Below are positions 11,771 to 23,919 of a stretch of 64,000 nucleotides of DNA, piece after piece; within the stretch, counting starts at the first letter, position 1, and every line of letters starts with the position of its first letter. A program made the translations under genes and the position numbers. The notes beneath the pieces are model-generated. The model saw only the letters and a program-made list of their open reading frames with translations, did not search any database and was not told the DNA's origin. This DNA comes from Prorocentrum cordatum (Eukaryota > Sar > Dinophyceae > Prorocentrales > Prorocentraceae): positions 604,561 through 668,560 of the forward strand of contig CAUYUJ010018493.1 in NCBI GenBank assembly GCA_963575745.1. The letters run 5' to 3'.

Positions 11771-11950
11771 TGTATAAGCGAATGTGCGCAGCGCCAAAGC
11801 GAGAGCCACATGTTGAAAACCAACCGCCCTCCATATGTGAAGTTTCTGCTGATGTTTTAGTTCCAGAGTCATGAATGGTGGGGTGAGGAAGTCTCAGGCG
11901 AAACGGCCGACGCGCCCTAACAACTTGCCTCGGGGTGTGACAGGGAGAAT
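11771..11950. repeat. Rest of the split 83-bp unit plus block iv
   Basis: Resumes with GCGAATGTGCGCAGCGCC, then CTCAGGCGAAACGGCCG and CTCGGGGTGTGACAGGGA, which match 10031-10145. Confidence 0.8.
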
Positions 11951-12473
11951 TGATTGATAAGGCGACGGGACGTAGGAGGAGGGCATCGATGGTGGAGGAG
12001 GGAGGAGGGAGGAGGTGTCCAAGAGGACCTCATCCTCATCCTCCGAATCCTCCTCCTCCTCCTTCTCCTCCGTATGTCGGAAATTGGTTGCCAGAAGCGA
12101 TCCTGCCTCAAGGGACCCCGAACTGTTCCTTCCATGCTGGAGACCGCGGGGCCCTCTGGGCCTCCTGAGGTGTAATCTGGGGGCCGTGTGGCCCCCCCGT
12201 GGAACTCCTGGGAGCACCTTGGTGCCAGGCACACCCCTGGCAACAGCCCGAGGGTCGAGCGTCGCGGGCCCGCACGTGGCCCCTTCCTCTCAGGAGGGTC
12301 GACGTCGTCGTCCTCGTTTCGCCTTTCCTCCATTCCCCCCTTTCCTTCTCGCGTTTCTCCCCCTCGTTCCTTTCCCGTCCTCGTCCTCCGACTCCCTCCT
12401 CTACTTTCCATATCTGCTCCCGTCCTCGGCCATTTTCTTTTTGCTCCGTCAGCATCTGGTCGTCGTCGTCGTC

Positions 12474-12850
12474 CTCCTCCTCCTCCTCCTCCTCCTCCTC
12501 CTCCGCCTCGTCCTCCTCCGCCTCGTCCTCCTCCTCCTCCCTTCCTCCTCCTCCTCCTCTTCCTCCCTCCTCCTCCTCTTCCTCCTCCTCCTCTTCCCTC
12601 TCTCCTCTCTCCTCTCATTCCTCTCTCCTCTCATAATTCCTCCTCCTCCTTCTCCGCGTCCTCCCCCTCCTCCTCCTTCCTCCTCCTCCTCCTCCTCTTC
12701 CTCCTCCTCCTCCTCCTCCTCCTCCTCTTCCTCCTCCTCCTCTTCCCCCTCTCTCCTCTCTCCTCTCTTTCCTCTCTCCTCTCATAATTCCTCCTTCTCC
12801 TCCTTCTCCGCGTCCTCCCCCTCCTCCTCGTCCTCCTCCTCCTCCTGAAT
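12474..12850. repeat. CTC/TCC trinucleotide tracts
   Basis: Two long pyrimidine tracts with an internal ~165-bp duplication (the CTCATAATTCCTCC phrase occurs twice). All long frames at 11917-12969 are explained by this. Confidence 0.9.
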
Positions 12851-13260
12851 TGATTCCTCCTCATCATCCAGCGCGTGTGGGGGAAGAGGCGTAGCAGTAG
12901 CAGGGATGAGGGGGACAATGGAGGAGGAGGACCAGGAGAAGAGAGGGCTCTCCGCGGCCCCGCATGCACGGATGTCCGCGGTCAAACGCAGGCCAGCGGA
13001 AACCGACAGCGTACGAGTACAGATGCTGATGTCATCTGGGTTTGGACGTGTGGGGAGGAGGAAGGGAGGGAGGAAGGGGCGGAAGGAGAGGCGGGAGGAT
13101 GGGGTGAGCGATGTCGGCTGGGATGTCAATCACGACGTTGTCAATGAATCCACCTCTGGGGCAAGCTGGGCTCTGTCCCTCGCAGCTCGCGGGGCAACTT
13201 GAGAAGGCTGGGGGAGAAGGGAGGAGAGAAGGGTGCTTCACTGTATTGGACGCCGAAGGA
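12851..13260. other. No gene or repeat recognised
   Basis: A purine-rich stretch (GGGAGGAAGGGAGGGAGG) lies near 13055-13100. Nothing else recognised. Confidence 0.4.
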
Positions 13261-13419
13261 ATTTAAAACGTGTTTGCTCTTGTCCCTCACCGTGCCCCCT
13301 GGCACGTTGAGGCGTGGAAGACTGCCAAGGCCTGCCTGGTAGGGCCTTCGAGTTCTATTAAGGGACGCCCACTCCCCTCTGCCCGCAGACTGCCGCATGC
13401 ATCGCCAATCCTCTCCGAG

Positions 13420-13740
13420 GACACTTCCCTCGTGTCCGCTCGAGGGTGGTGCATTTCCAGCATGGCAGCGCGTGCCAAATCCCCCATTCAACACGTGTCC
13501 GCTCGAGGACGGTGGACTTCCCGCATGGCAGCGAACGTCTGAACCCGTAGTCCATGCGCGCCAGCTCGAGGACGGTGCACTCCCGCATGGCAGCTAATGC
13601 CTGAACTGGTAGTCCATGCGCGCCCACTAATGCCTGAACCTCCCTTCCGCGCGTGCCCGCTCGAGGATTACGCACTTCCCGCATAGCTGCTACCTCCTAG
13701 ACCCCTCATCCCACGCGAGCCCGCTCGGGAATTGCACGTC
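13420..13740. repeat. ~63-bp tandem repeat, about five copies
   Basis: Units start CGTGCCCGCTCGAGG and carry CTTCCCGCATGGCAGC. Spacing is 62-64 bp with one unit longer by about 30 bp. Confidence 0.75.
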
Positions 13741-13839
13741 CCGCATTCCCAAGCGCTGCGTCCAATCGCTCCAAGGCCTCCCACGCAACGTTCCCACGCC
13801 AGAAACGATGGATACGCGTCCCGCGCCCAAGACGGCCCG

Positions 13840-14335
13840 TGCAAGCAACCAAGGACATCACGATGGCTCAAGACGCTTCGAAGACAGCCCCCAAGATGGC
13901 ACCAAGGCGGCCGCAGATGGGTTCAAGACGGCCCAAGATGCCCCCAAGAGGGCCCCACAGGGCCACAAGAGGACACCCAACAGGGCCCAAAGAAGCCCCA
14001 AACATAATTTCCTCTGAAACTTCTGAATAGTTTTCGCATTCTCGCCTTTTCAGACTGCCGTCAGCTCAAGACGATCCATGAAGACGTCACGATGGCCCAC
14101 GAAGCATCCAAGACGGCCCCAAGACGGCCTCAGACGGCCTCCCGTGCGATCCAAGACGGCCTCAGAAGGCACTTCGACGGCCCAAGAAAGGGCCAAGAGG
14201 GCGCCACGACGGCTCCCAGAGACCAACCAAAAGGTCAAGAGGGCCCAAGACACGGCCCACGAGAACCCCAAGCCCGCGTGCGATGGACCCTCGACGGTCA
14301 AAGAGGGCCCAACGGGACCCTCAGGACTGTCACAG
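13840..14335 (+). repeat. Class-A type CCAAGACGGCC array
   Basis: Short repeats of CAAGAYGGCC with a central degenerate head (CCTCTGAAACTTCTGAATAG ... CGCCTTTTCAGACTGCCG) near 14010-14062. This is a diverged relative of the family at 30.8-38.7 kb. Confidence 0.7.
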
Positions 14336-14340
14336 GAATG

Positions 14341-15235
14341 GCGTCGCCATCACCATCATCATCATCGTCATCATCAGCATCATCAGCATCATCAGCATCC
14401 TCGTCAACAACATCATCATCACAAGTATCATCATCATCATCAGCAGCAGCAGCATCAGCATCGTCACCATCATCATCATCATCAATATCCTCATCATCAG
14501 CCATAGCATCACCAGCAGCATCATCATCATCACCATCAGCAGCACCATCAGTATCACGATCAGCATCAGCATCAGCATCGACACCAACACCATCACCATC
14601 ATCACCAGCATCAGCATCGTCACCCTCAACACTATCAGCATCGTCAGCATCATCAGCATCAACATCAGCATCATCATCAGTAGCATCGTAATCGTAATCG
14701 TGATCCTGATCGTGATTGCCGTCGTAATCAGCATCAGCATCAGCATCAGTATCAACATCATCGGCAGCATCTCCATCACCATCACCATCAGCATCGTCAA
14801 CACCATCACCACCACCACCACGCTCGTCAGCAGCTTCATCGTGTTCGTCATCGTCGTCATCATCATCGTCAACATCATCACCAACATCTTCATCATCATC
14901 ATGATCACCATGAACATCAACATCATCAATAACTTCATTAACATCGACATCGACATCGACCGCGTCATCGTGATTTTGAGAATGACAATGTTCACGATTC
15001 TCAACATCAGCAGCATCATCACCACAATCACCAACATCAGCACCACCATCAACATCAGCATCAGCACCAGCACCAGCACCACCACCACCATCTCCATCTC
15101 CATCAGCATCCTCATCATGATCACCCCATCATCGATCATCGACCCTCATTGGCATCAACACCGACATCATCATCACCATCGATCATCGTCGTCATCATCC
15201 ACATCATACTCAGATTCCTTATCATCTTTATCACG
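14341..15235. repeat. CAT/CAG/CAC trinucleotide tract of about 0.9 kb
   Basis: Near-continuous ATC/CAT triplets with CAG, CAC and CGT variants. Frames read as Ile, Ser or His runs on plus and Met/Val/Asp runs on minus. The 269- and 329-residue frames here are therefore not credible genes. Confidence 0.95.
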
Positions 15236-18058
15236 GTTCCCTAAGCCTGGAGCCACGAGGTGTCACACCTGACGGCTTCCCGTGCTCCCTCGAACAATCG
15301 CCACCAATAATGCTGGGCTGGCACGGTGGCGGGACTTGCCGTAGGCAACTGGGTATTGCCATGTCCTGTTCGACTCATCTGCTAGAACTAATGGCTCTAA
15401 ACGAGATCAAATGTAATGGGGATTACTTGTATTGGACGTTGTTTGGACGTTGAATGCATTACATTACTTGAGGACTTCAACCATGTTGCTTAGGCTCTTG
15501 TCGGGCCCCTGAAGCCTCACGGGAACCTCCGAAGACCTCTGGAGACCCTCGGAGAACCTCCGAGGAGGACGGGAGATGTGAAGTGAAGGAGGACAAGGAT
15601 AGCTGGGCCAGGGCTTGGGACGGAAGGAGCTTCTACCCAAACAACCAGCGTGACCCCAGTTCATTCCATTGCAACATCGAATGGTGCAGAAATGGTGCGC
15701 AGATTTCTTTCGAGAGGAGATACTGCCAGTAACGCCCTCAAAACTGATATTTGCTGTGGTGTAAAGTTGCGCTACTTCGGCGACCGCCACTTATCACATC
15801 GCTCTGTTTGGTGATCAAACCGCGGCCTAGCCAAGGAAGGGGAAGGGAGGAGGGAGAAATGAACAGAAAATAGGAGTTCTGGGAAATTGCTTGCGCATTG
15901 GGCCGCGTACGCCTACGCAGGGGGCCCCTGCACAGGGACCTCCTGGGACCTCCAGAGGAACGTGCCTGGGAGGGGGGAGGAAGCCGCTACCGCCCAAGAG
16001 ACAAATAAGGCCTGCCAGATTCGGACGGCGGCAAGCGCGGCCGATGCTCCAAGAAGCCTCCGCGCTAGGCTGGGAAAGGCGGTTTTCGAACGCTTCGCTC
16101 AGACCGCGCCGCCGCCGCGGCCCCATTGGACCGCCCTGGTGGAGCAAGTGTCGGGCGTTGCTTCATGGGGGGGGAGTAACCAGGACGTGAAGAAAGGTGC
16201 ACCTTTCGTGCACCTTTGGTTTGGTGTCTGCTTCATGGGAACCTACGTGGACCCTGGCTATGCCCGACTTGAGCCTGATTTGGAAAGGATGTTGAACGGT
16301 TTTTGAACTGGATTTTGAACTGGATCTGGACCAACTTCGGACCAAATGGAGCAGCAACAGGAAGAGCGAGAAGGAGCAGGAGGAAGGGCCCCATGCGGCC
16401 CAAATGCAGGAAAGCTGATTGCAACATCGCCGCCTACGGCTCCCATGAACAGATATCAAACTTCGGGGCCCCAGGGGGCCGCTTTCGTGGGCCCACCATT
16501 GTGTCGAACCCCCATTACCAGACGTCCGAAAAAAGACGGGATCCAGACTCGGCCGGGCTGTGCCACTCCCAAGCGTCTGAGACGCATGAACAAAAACGAG
16601 GCGGCCGGTCCGATTTCATTTCCGGCCTCAGGAAGCGGGTGTCGGGCCTCAGGACCGGCAAACCCGGGCAATCCGAAACGCTGGAAACATGGAGCGGCCT
16701 GTTTGTCAGTTTTCGGCCTCTGGGGGCGCTTGACGGGCCCTGGGACCATCGAATCAAGCACATAGGGCGAAAAGCTGGCCCTAGGGAAATGGTCCAACAC
16801 AACAAATTGAAGCGGCCGGATGTCTGCGAACGCGACTCGGAATGAAAACCCGGCCGTAGGGAATAGGCTGGGCAATTCCGGAGGCTTACGCATAGATCGA
16901 AATTCTCATTGCCCGATACCTGGGGTGGAGCAGCTGGCAGGCTGCAGATCAAAGTCCGATGCTTCGACTGTCTCAATAACGAGAAAGAGGATGGCACGAT
17001 AAGAGAAAGAAGAACCGAGAGAGAGAGAGAGAGAGAAAGAGAGCGAGAGATGTGAGAGCGATTCTCAGCCACACCTGCGAAATCATAATAAGACTGTCCT
17101 GGGCGACCTCCAGGGTCGAAGCATGATCTTCCAGGTTGTCTTGGGCCCGCACAAAGCAGAATGACTTAGTAGTGTCTTCGATATGGCGATCGGATGACAA
17201 ACCCCACGAATCGGCACTCCTTTCCATCAGGACGGCTCTTCATCCGAGTCATGTGTTGACGGTCCATGGGCCTGGTGAGGGCCGGAGAAACATCAAGAAG
17301 ACGGCGAAAAACCTCCGTCTTGCTGTTGACAATGCATTGGATCAGCACGCTCGGATAATAATGATTCTCCATCGTACTTAAGGACTACATCCCAGAAATA
17401 ATTTCGACCACCCAGACATGTATCGAAACAGTCTACCCGACACACTAGCTAAGGGTCGTACGAGTATCGCCTTCCAGGGCCCGACACGTGAAAACCCTCT
17501 ACTTTCGGTACTTTCCTGGTGCTCGAGATTCTTGCTGGTGATCAAGGCTGGAATCGGAATGGGGACGGACAACAAAAAAGATTATGCCCGATGACAAATG
17601 ATGTCCCCAACCGGCAGCAACCATCGCTGGGCAGGCGGAACGGGAAAACGAAGCTGCGACGGGAAACAAAAACGACTTCCGTTGCTATGTCCCACAGCGC
17701 GAAGAGATCTGAAGATCAGGCCAGATTGGAGTCGCTTAATGGAGGGGAAGCGATAAACGGGGGGGAGGGGAAGAAAGGTGCACCTCTCGCGCCTTCAAGG
17801 CCCCCGTTCTAGGCACCAAAGGGCCCCTTCAGGGGCCCTCAAGTGTCCCTTTTCTGTCGCCCTCGCTGCCCCCCCCATGTATCGCCTCCCCATTACACGG
17901 CGCCCAAGCCAGGTCGCGCCGCTGGTCTCCCGAAGACCCGACCCTAACCCCAGAGACGGAACATATGCCATGAGGCTCCCAAGAAGCCCCTCAGAGGCCC
18001 CTCAGAGGCTCCGAAGAGGCTCCCAGGACGCCTCCAGGAGGCTCCAAGCGTGCCTCAC
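15236..18058. other. 2.8 kb with no gene recognised
   Basis: Local features only. GGTGCAC/GTGCACC form a hairpin at about 16197-16215, and the phrase GAAGAAAGGTGCACCT recurs near 17770. There is a TTTTTGAACTGGA duplication near 16300 and a GA run at 17010-17055. A 180-residue plus frame (16303-16845) and a 108-residue minus frame (15464-15790) have no feature I recognise. Confidence 0.45.
17010..17055. repeat. (GA)n microsatellite
   Basis: Runs of AGAGAGAG with AAAGAGAGCG interruptions. Confidence 0.85.
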
Positions 18059-18059
18059 G

Positions 18060-18165
18060 AGTGCTCCTCTTCTCCCTTTCCTCCTCCTCCTCCCCCTCCT
18101 CCTCCACGTCCTCCTCCTCCTCGTTCTCCTAATCCTCCTTCTCCTCCCTCCCCTCCTCTTTCCTC
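18060..18165. repeat. CTC pyrimidine tract
   Basis: CTCCTCCTCC-type run of about 105 bp. Confidence 0.85.
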
Positions 18166-18274
18166 TTGCTCTCCCACGTGTTTCCCCATTGAGCTCCGCA
18201 CCGGCTGAAGAAACACATCGTCCAATATCATAAGGAAACCCCCGAAGGCCTCGCGCGGCAACTTGAGGCCCAAT

Positions 18275-18335
18275 TTACGTCAGATCCACGTCGGATTCAC
18301 GTCAGACTTGTATCGGACTCACGTCGGAATATTGC
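18275..18335. repeat. ~17-bp CACGTCGGATT repeats
   Basis: Four imperfect units of CACGTCGGATT/CACGTCAGACT in direct order. Confidence 0.6.
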
Positions 18336-18599
18336 CGCGCGAATGGCGTGCACATTTGACGGGGCGGACGTGCGCACTGGATAGTACAATGCGCGCCGCG
18401 CGAGGCCTCGAGAACTGTCCTCATATAATAGAATCTCTTGTCGGCCCGGTGGCCTGTTGAGGGCCGTCAAGAAAGGCAGAACATGTGCAAAAACCGTCCG
18501 TCGTGTCGTGTCGTCCCCCTGCACTCTGCCACCCTGCTCCCGCCCGCTGGTAGAAAGAAGGCAAATACCATTTGTCGCGACGTTCTCATTCGAGCGCCC

Positions 18600-18755
18600 A
18601 AAACGGTTAACCGCTACGGAACACATGGATACGATATGTCCAGCAACACATGTTGTCCCAAGCTGGCAGCGGCCGATGTTGGGCAGGCGGCCTTCTGTCT
18701 CAGATGCACAACGCCTGCGGCGATGCCGACGGCGAGTCGTGCTCCAAATGATCGG
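18600..18755. repeat. Dispersed repeat, copy 2
   Basis: Shares GGCAGCGGCCG, TGTTGGGCAGGCGGCC and GAGTCGTGCTCCAAATGATC with 8150-8290. The left hairpin arm has decayed. Confidence 0.65.
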
Positions 18756-19600
18756 CGTCCACATCCTTTCCGTACCAACTTCGACCGCACTGATTTCAAG
18801 ATGCGAGGAGATCAAGCTGTAAGACTGCGAATTGCGCACAGACAGCCCCCTCAAGCAGTCCCAGCTGGCCTCAACAGGCCACCCGAGTAGTCCCAACTGG
18901 CCTCAACAGGCCCCCCCGAGTGATCCAAGGTGGTCTCAACACCCCACCACTGGGGTGCGGAGCGCCCCCCGACCCTAGGGCTGCTGAGACTGCCCTGGAC
19001 TACCCAGGGGGCATGTTGAGGCAAGCTGGGACTACTCGGGAGGGCCTGCTGAAGGCAGCCAGGACTACCTGGGGGGGCTGGCTGTGCGCAAGCCGAAAGC
19101 CTTGCCAAGATCAAGGGACATGAACGCAAACTTTCGGATGTCCCCGATGATTTTCTGGATCGGCATTCGACCCATTCCCTGGCGCGCGGAGCGCGCCAGG
19201 GGCGGCGCTGGCGGCGCCGCCAGAGGGCCCCAGGGAGGCCCCAGCGCCGATCCGAAAAATCCGCGCAGAACTCCGAATGTTTATGGCTACGGCAAGTTCG
19301 CGTCATGTCAACCCCAGCGTTGGTTCCTGACACCGCGGGGATCGTTCAACCTTGAGCGATCGTGTTTCCGAAACGTCAAATCGTTCAACATCGACCGGTT
19401 CTGGGCCGCCGGAAACGTCCAAGGGCAGGGCTGCCGCCAACCAAGACGACACGGCACAACGTGTGCCAATTTTCCCTCCTCGAGACCAAGGGACCCAGCC
19501 GCACAGCCGCGGCGTGCCCAGGGCCGCCCCCGGTCCAGCAGCTGCCGGGACCACTCCCACCGCTGGCAAGTCTCGGCCACCTGCCGCGGGAGGCAGGGTG
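18756..19600. other. No gene recognised; short local repeats
   Basis: 18840-19080 holds diverged units of CTGGCCTCAACAGGCC and GGACTACCCGGGGG. GCGCGCC-rich inverted sequence lies near 19180-19205 (GGCGCGCGGAGCGCGCC). Nothing protein-like is recognised. Confidence 0.45.
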
Positions 19601-19604
19601 CCGC

Positions 19605-19735
19605 GCCGCGGTCGCCGTCGTCGCTGTCGTCGCCGACGTTGACGCCGTCATCGTCGTCGTCGTCGCCGTCGCGGACATTCCTCGTCGTCGTCATCGTCAT
19701 CGTCGTCTTCGTCTTCGTCAACATGGTCAGCGTCG
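19605..19735. repeat. GTC trinucleotide tract
   Basis: CGTCGTCGTCGTCG-type run with variants. Confidence 0.85.
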
Positions 19736-20289
19736 TCGTCCCCGTCCTCGGCGTTGCCTCCCGTCGTCGTCGCCCTGGTCCGCGCCGTTCCCGTTGGGGA
19801 AGGTGAGGGAGGCACGGAGGGAGGACGGACAACCGCCGACCCCACCCCAGCCGAGGCGGCCATCCGTCATTCGCATTCTAATAGGGTTCATACTTCTGGG
19901 GGTCACAGTGCGCCAAGGTAAAACAATGAGAACACACAGTTGTTGAGAAAAAATTGCCCTGGGACAATCCCTGGGAATTGCAAAAAGGAATTGAACAACG
20001 TCTCCGCCACCGTGCCGCCTGGAAAATTGAAAGGTGGTAGACTACCAAAAGCTGCCTATCAAAATTTCCCCCCCTTGACCCCTATCCCCTTCATCGTCAT
20101 CGCATCCAGCCGTGTGCATCACCCCCTCCCCTCCCCTATGAAAAACGACGCTGGATCTGGGTTTTCGCGGCAACTGTCCCTTGCAAAAGAAACCGTGGGC
20201 CCCTGCTCCCGAGGCCACGACTCTTAGAACAAGCAATGGGTCTCACGTGCCAACACGCTCTCACGTGCCAACATTGAATCCGCCCCTCC
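19736..20289. other. No gene recognised
   Basis: Nothing beyond a doubled CTCACGTGCCAACA at 20240-20270 and one partial 42-bp-type unit near 20195-20222. Confidence 0.4.
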
Positions 20290-20690
20290 GAGCCTCCAAA
20301 ATGGACGAGACACACCAGCAAGGCAGCCAGGAGAGCCCCAAAAATGCCCCCAAGACGGCCCAAGATCGCCCCAAGGCAGCTCAAGGTGGCCCCACGACGG
20401 CCAAAGAGGCCCCAAAGACGACCCAAGAAGGCCACAGGAGGCTCTCAGCATGGCCCGAAGAGGCCAGGCATTGCCAAACACATTGGTTTCCCCACCGTGT
20501 TTGACAGATGTTCACGTCTTCACATTTCCCTGTTTCCTTCAGCTCAAAACAAGCCTAGGCGGCAATGAGGGCCAAAGGACGATCCAAGAGAGTCAAATAC
20601 ACGGCCAGAGAAGGCCTCAAGACGGCCAAGACTGACCTCAAGACTGCTCCACGCCAGCCCAAGGCAGCCCCAATACACGCCAAATGATTC
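20290..20690 (+). repeat. Diverged class-A array
   Basis: CCAAGACGGCCCAAGA-type repeats on both sides of a decayed head (ATTGGTTTCCCCACCGTGTTTGAC) at 20481-20545. Confidence 0.7.
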
Positions 20691-20749
20691 ACATGAGCTC
20701 TGTGCGATCTGCTCCAGAAAGCAAGAGAACAAATGGTGTCCCATGTGAC

Positions 20750-21020
20750 GGCCGTCCTCATCCTGGTCCTCTTCCTCCTCCTCATCACCATCATCACCAC
20801 CAATACCATAGACATCATCGTCACCATCCCCCCCCTGCTCCTCCTCTCCCGCCTCCTCCTCATCATTAGCAGAATCACCATTCGGATCCACATATCGACA
20901 ACTTAAACCGTCAACATCGTTGTCATCCCTATCACCACCACCATCATCACCACCACCATCATCATCCCTCGCATGTTGTTCCTCATCGTCCTCTTTCTCC
21001 TCCTCCTGCTCATCGCGCTT
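20750..21020. repeat. CAT/CAC/CTC trinucleotide tracts
   Basis: Two tracts separated by about 60 bp of unique sequence. Confidence 0.8.
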
Positions 21021-22079
21021 ATCTTCACACGCATTCCCAATACCGCCGCGATGCGGAAGAGAATGTCAGATGTTGCGGCTCTCCCCCAAAACTCGGGACA
21101 CGAGGCGTCACATGCTAGGACGTCCTGTCAATCGCCACCCAAGATTCTGGGCTGGCGCAGTGGCGAAACTCCAGGCGGAATCGAACGTACCTTTCCCTAC
21201 CCCCGACAAGGCTGACCCCCATTCGCAGGCGTAAGGCACCCTGCCAACGCGGTGGCGGGCGACCACGCAGCGACTGTCCGACAGATGAAGATCAAGCGGG
21301 CTGGCCTCAATGACCCCGCACATCCTATGTCATGATGTTTGTTCCGTGCGGGCCAAGGCCCCCCGAAAACTCCGACCTTTGGGGGGCCCAAGGGCAAGCT
21401 GACAATCTCAAGACGTTCCCTGACGGACCTGGGGCCTGGTGAAAATGGTAAGAACGCTTGTTGCCTTGATGCAGGATGACGATAACCGGATACCCCCGAT
21501 AATCACAGCCAGGGGATGATGAAATCCGGGGCTCGGGGGAGGGGATCACAGAATTCTCGTCCCGGCAACTAGCATGTACGGAAGTAGGGATGGGAGGCGT
21601 TCCTCAGGGAGCCTCGGGACTAATATCTGCGGATGCGGGTCCCCACTTAAAAAGTTACGGCATCGAGACTGTCTGTCCCCAGCACCTCGGTGTTTCTCGT
21701 CAGAGGCCTAGAGCTCGCCCTGTGTTTGGAGGTCCTTGGCGGAGCGCGCCAAGAAATTTCTCTGACGAGCAGTCTCGAATCTGAAATGGTGAGAGGCCCA
21801 TATCCCTGCCACACGTTCGTGATAGCGGTGCTACTCACAATCCGCTGGCCCCCTGGTGGGGCCATCAGGCTGCGAGGCTCAGGTTTCAGTACCCTCACTA
21901 ATTGCAGCTTGCAGCCTGCAATTTTACAGTCGTGCCTTCTGCTTCCCACTGTAAAGTGTTGGAGTCCGCGCGAAGGGGGGGAGCCGAAGAACACCCGGCT
22001 ACCCTCCCCGAGTCGCGTTGTCTGACTTCCTGCGGGGCCATGGGACGCGTGAAAATACACGAGGTTTGCGCTCCCGACG
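21021..22079. other. No gene recognised
   Basis: About 1 kb of non-repetitive sequence with no frame or RNA I can support. Confidence 0.4.
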
Positions 22080-22080
22080 C

Positions 22081-22115
<35 letters not shown>

Positions 22116-22135
22116 GTGTTTGTGTGTGTGTGTGT
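22080..22135. repeat. (TA)n then (TG)n microsatellite
   Basis: TATATATA, an interrupting TG, TATATATA again, then TGTGTGTG. Confidence 0.95.
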
Positions 22136-22250
22136 TCCCCCCTTTGGGGCCAGAGAACATTTGTTATCTGAACGGCTCATCGTTCCGCGAGGACCTGTTC
22201 GAGGCAGACACGCACAGACAGGATCGAAAAGTGTCGGCAGCCAGACCACT
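22136..22250 (+). repeat. Dispersed ~115-bp repeat, copy 1
   Basis: Carries CCAGAGAACATTTGTTATC, GTTCCGCGAGGACCTGTTCG and GATCGAAAAGTGTCGGCAGC. A second copy lies at 23920-24046 in the same orientation. Confidence 0.85.
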
Positions 22251-22259
22251 CAGAGAGCT

Positions 22260-23690
22260 AGGAGGAGTCGGCTTGCGGGGGGGGTCGGGCGCGCGGGAGG
22301 CGGGCGGAGGCGTGGCCGGCGCCCAGCGCCCCCGGGGGGCTCCATGTTGGACCTCCCAGGCTGCGCCAAGCGCGCGCGCGTAACTTGCCCGCGCGCTCAC
22401 ATTCGCGCAAGCGCATCCTAAGAAGCTATGATTTGGATCGGAAGCGGGCGACAACGGGCATGGGGCGCCTGTCAAGGCTGCTTCTGGGAGCGATTGCTGC
22501 TGGCCCGGCACGCGCGATATGCATGTGACGACTTTTGGATGACGGGCGCTGCGCCGCCCAATCCAACGCGGCAATGGCGCGGTCCGGGGCGCGCGGCCGT
22601 CGCGGCACACGGCGGTCGACGTGGCCGTATGGGGCGCGCGATCGGCCGCGCGGTATTGGCGGGCCATTCGGCCGACGCTGCCGGGTCGCCCTCAAACAGC
22701 CCGCCAGGAATACGCAAATGCGCAATGCGCCAGCGCGCCGCCAGGATATCGCCCTGAAAACAACCTGTTCACTCTGAACGCCGACTGCGCGCCTCGCTGA
22801 ACCAGCGAAGTCGCGCGGCGCGCCCGCGCCGCGGACCCGACGCAATGAACTCGCGGGGCACCGATTCTGGCCTACTTCCCCGTTCTGGCCGGTTCTGGTT
22901 CCATCGCCGATTCCCCCTTTGATTCCGTATTTATTCCGTGCTGATTCTTTGGATTCCGCTAGAATCAGGGGTCGCAGTTGTGCCGATTCTGTTTTGATTC
23001 TGTACTGATTCCGTGCTGATTCCTTTGATTCCCCTGTGCCCCGGGGACCATCAGGCCGCGGCCCGAGCCCCCGCCTCGGCGGCGTGGTTTTTCCATGAGC
23101 GCGGGAGAGTTTTGAGGGGGAGGGAGGCGGGGGGGGAGGCGGAGCGATTTTGGGGCGCATCGGGCGGCCGAGCCGCAGATGTCCGGGCCCAGTGCGCACG
23201 CCCAACATGGCAGGCGCGGGCGCGCGCGCGAGTTCTCGACCGTCGGCGCATCTGTAAGTTCATAACCCGTCCCGCGCGCGGGAATGGAAACTTGCGTTGC
23301 GGTTTCCACTTGAACGCGCGGCCATCGCAACTGCATCGTATTGCTCAGCGCGCAAAGCGCACGCAGCATGGGGGGCTTTGCGTTCTCGCATGAGAAGTGC
23401 GCGGGACCGACCCGAACGGTCGGCGGCGCCCGCTCCTGCGCCGCGCGCGAGGCCATCGCGTCAGCGCGGGAGGCTACAAGGGCCTGGGCCGTCGCCCTGG
23501 GGCGCGGGCACAGCGCGAGGCCCGCGCGGGTCTCTCGCGCCAAACATGCGCAACAAGGTGGCGCTCTGCGAGGCCGACTCCGGAGGATTCCTGAGAGTCC
23601 CGGGAAGGGGCAGCGGGCCGCGATGGAATCGGCGCGGTCGTTGGCGCCCCCCCCGCGCCCGCCCCCCCCTGCAAGCCGACTCCTCCTACC
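22260..23690. other. GC-rich segment, no gene recognised
   Basis: Strongly CpG-rich. A ~45-bp unit made of TGATTCCGTGCTGATTC-like words is duplicated at about 22915-22957 and 22995-23033. Long frames on both strands reflect composition rather than any protein I recognise. Confidence 0.5.
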
Positions 23691-23696
23691 GAGAGA

Positions 23697-23697
23697 C

Positions 23698-23748
<51 letters not shown>

Positions 23749-23753
23749 AAAAT

Positions 23754-23787
<34 letters not shown>

Positions 23788-23805
23788 CGAGAGAGAGAAA
23801 GAGTG
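23697..23805. repeat. (GA)n microsatellite
   Basis: GAGAGAGA runs broken by an A-tract at about 23744-23751. Confidence 0.95.
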
Positions 23806-23827
23806 CAGGGTGGCACGCGGGTGGGAG

Positions 23828-23904
23828 GCTCGAGCGAAAGTTGTCCCAAAGGTGGCGGCCTATCGGACGGGCTGGCATTACAAACTCGCGTGGGACACTA
23901 CAAT
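23828..23904. repeat. Direct repeat at the 3' side of the retroelement
   Basis: Matches 30056-30132 over 77 bp with about nine differences (shared core TATCGGACGGGCTGGCATTA). Both copies have the same orientation. Confidence 0.8.
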
Positions 23905-23919
23905 GCAATCCCCCCCCCC

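Noticed and set aside
14283-15272. 329-residue Ile-rich frame
   Set aside because: It is a translation of the CAT trinucleotide tract; the other frames and strand are equally open.
22426-23849. 260- and 294-residue minus frames
   Set aside because: GC-rich composition and a GA microsatellite account for them; no motif recognised.
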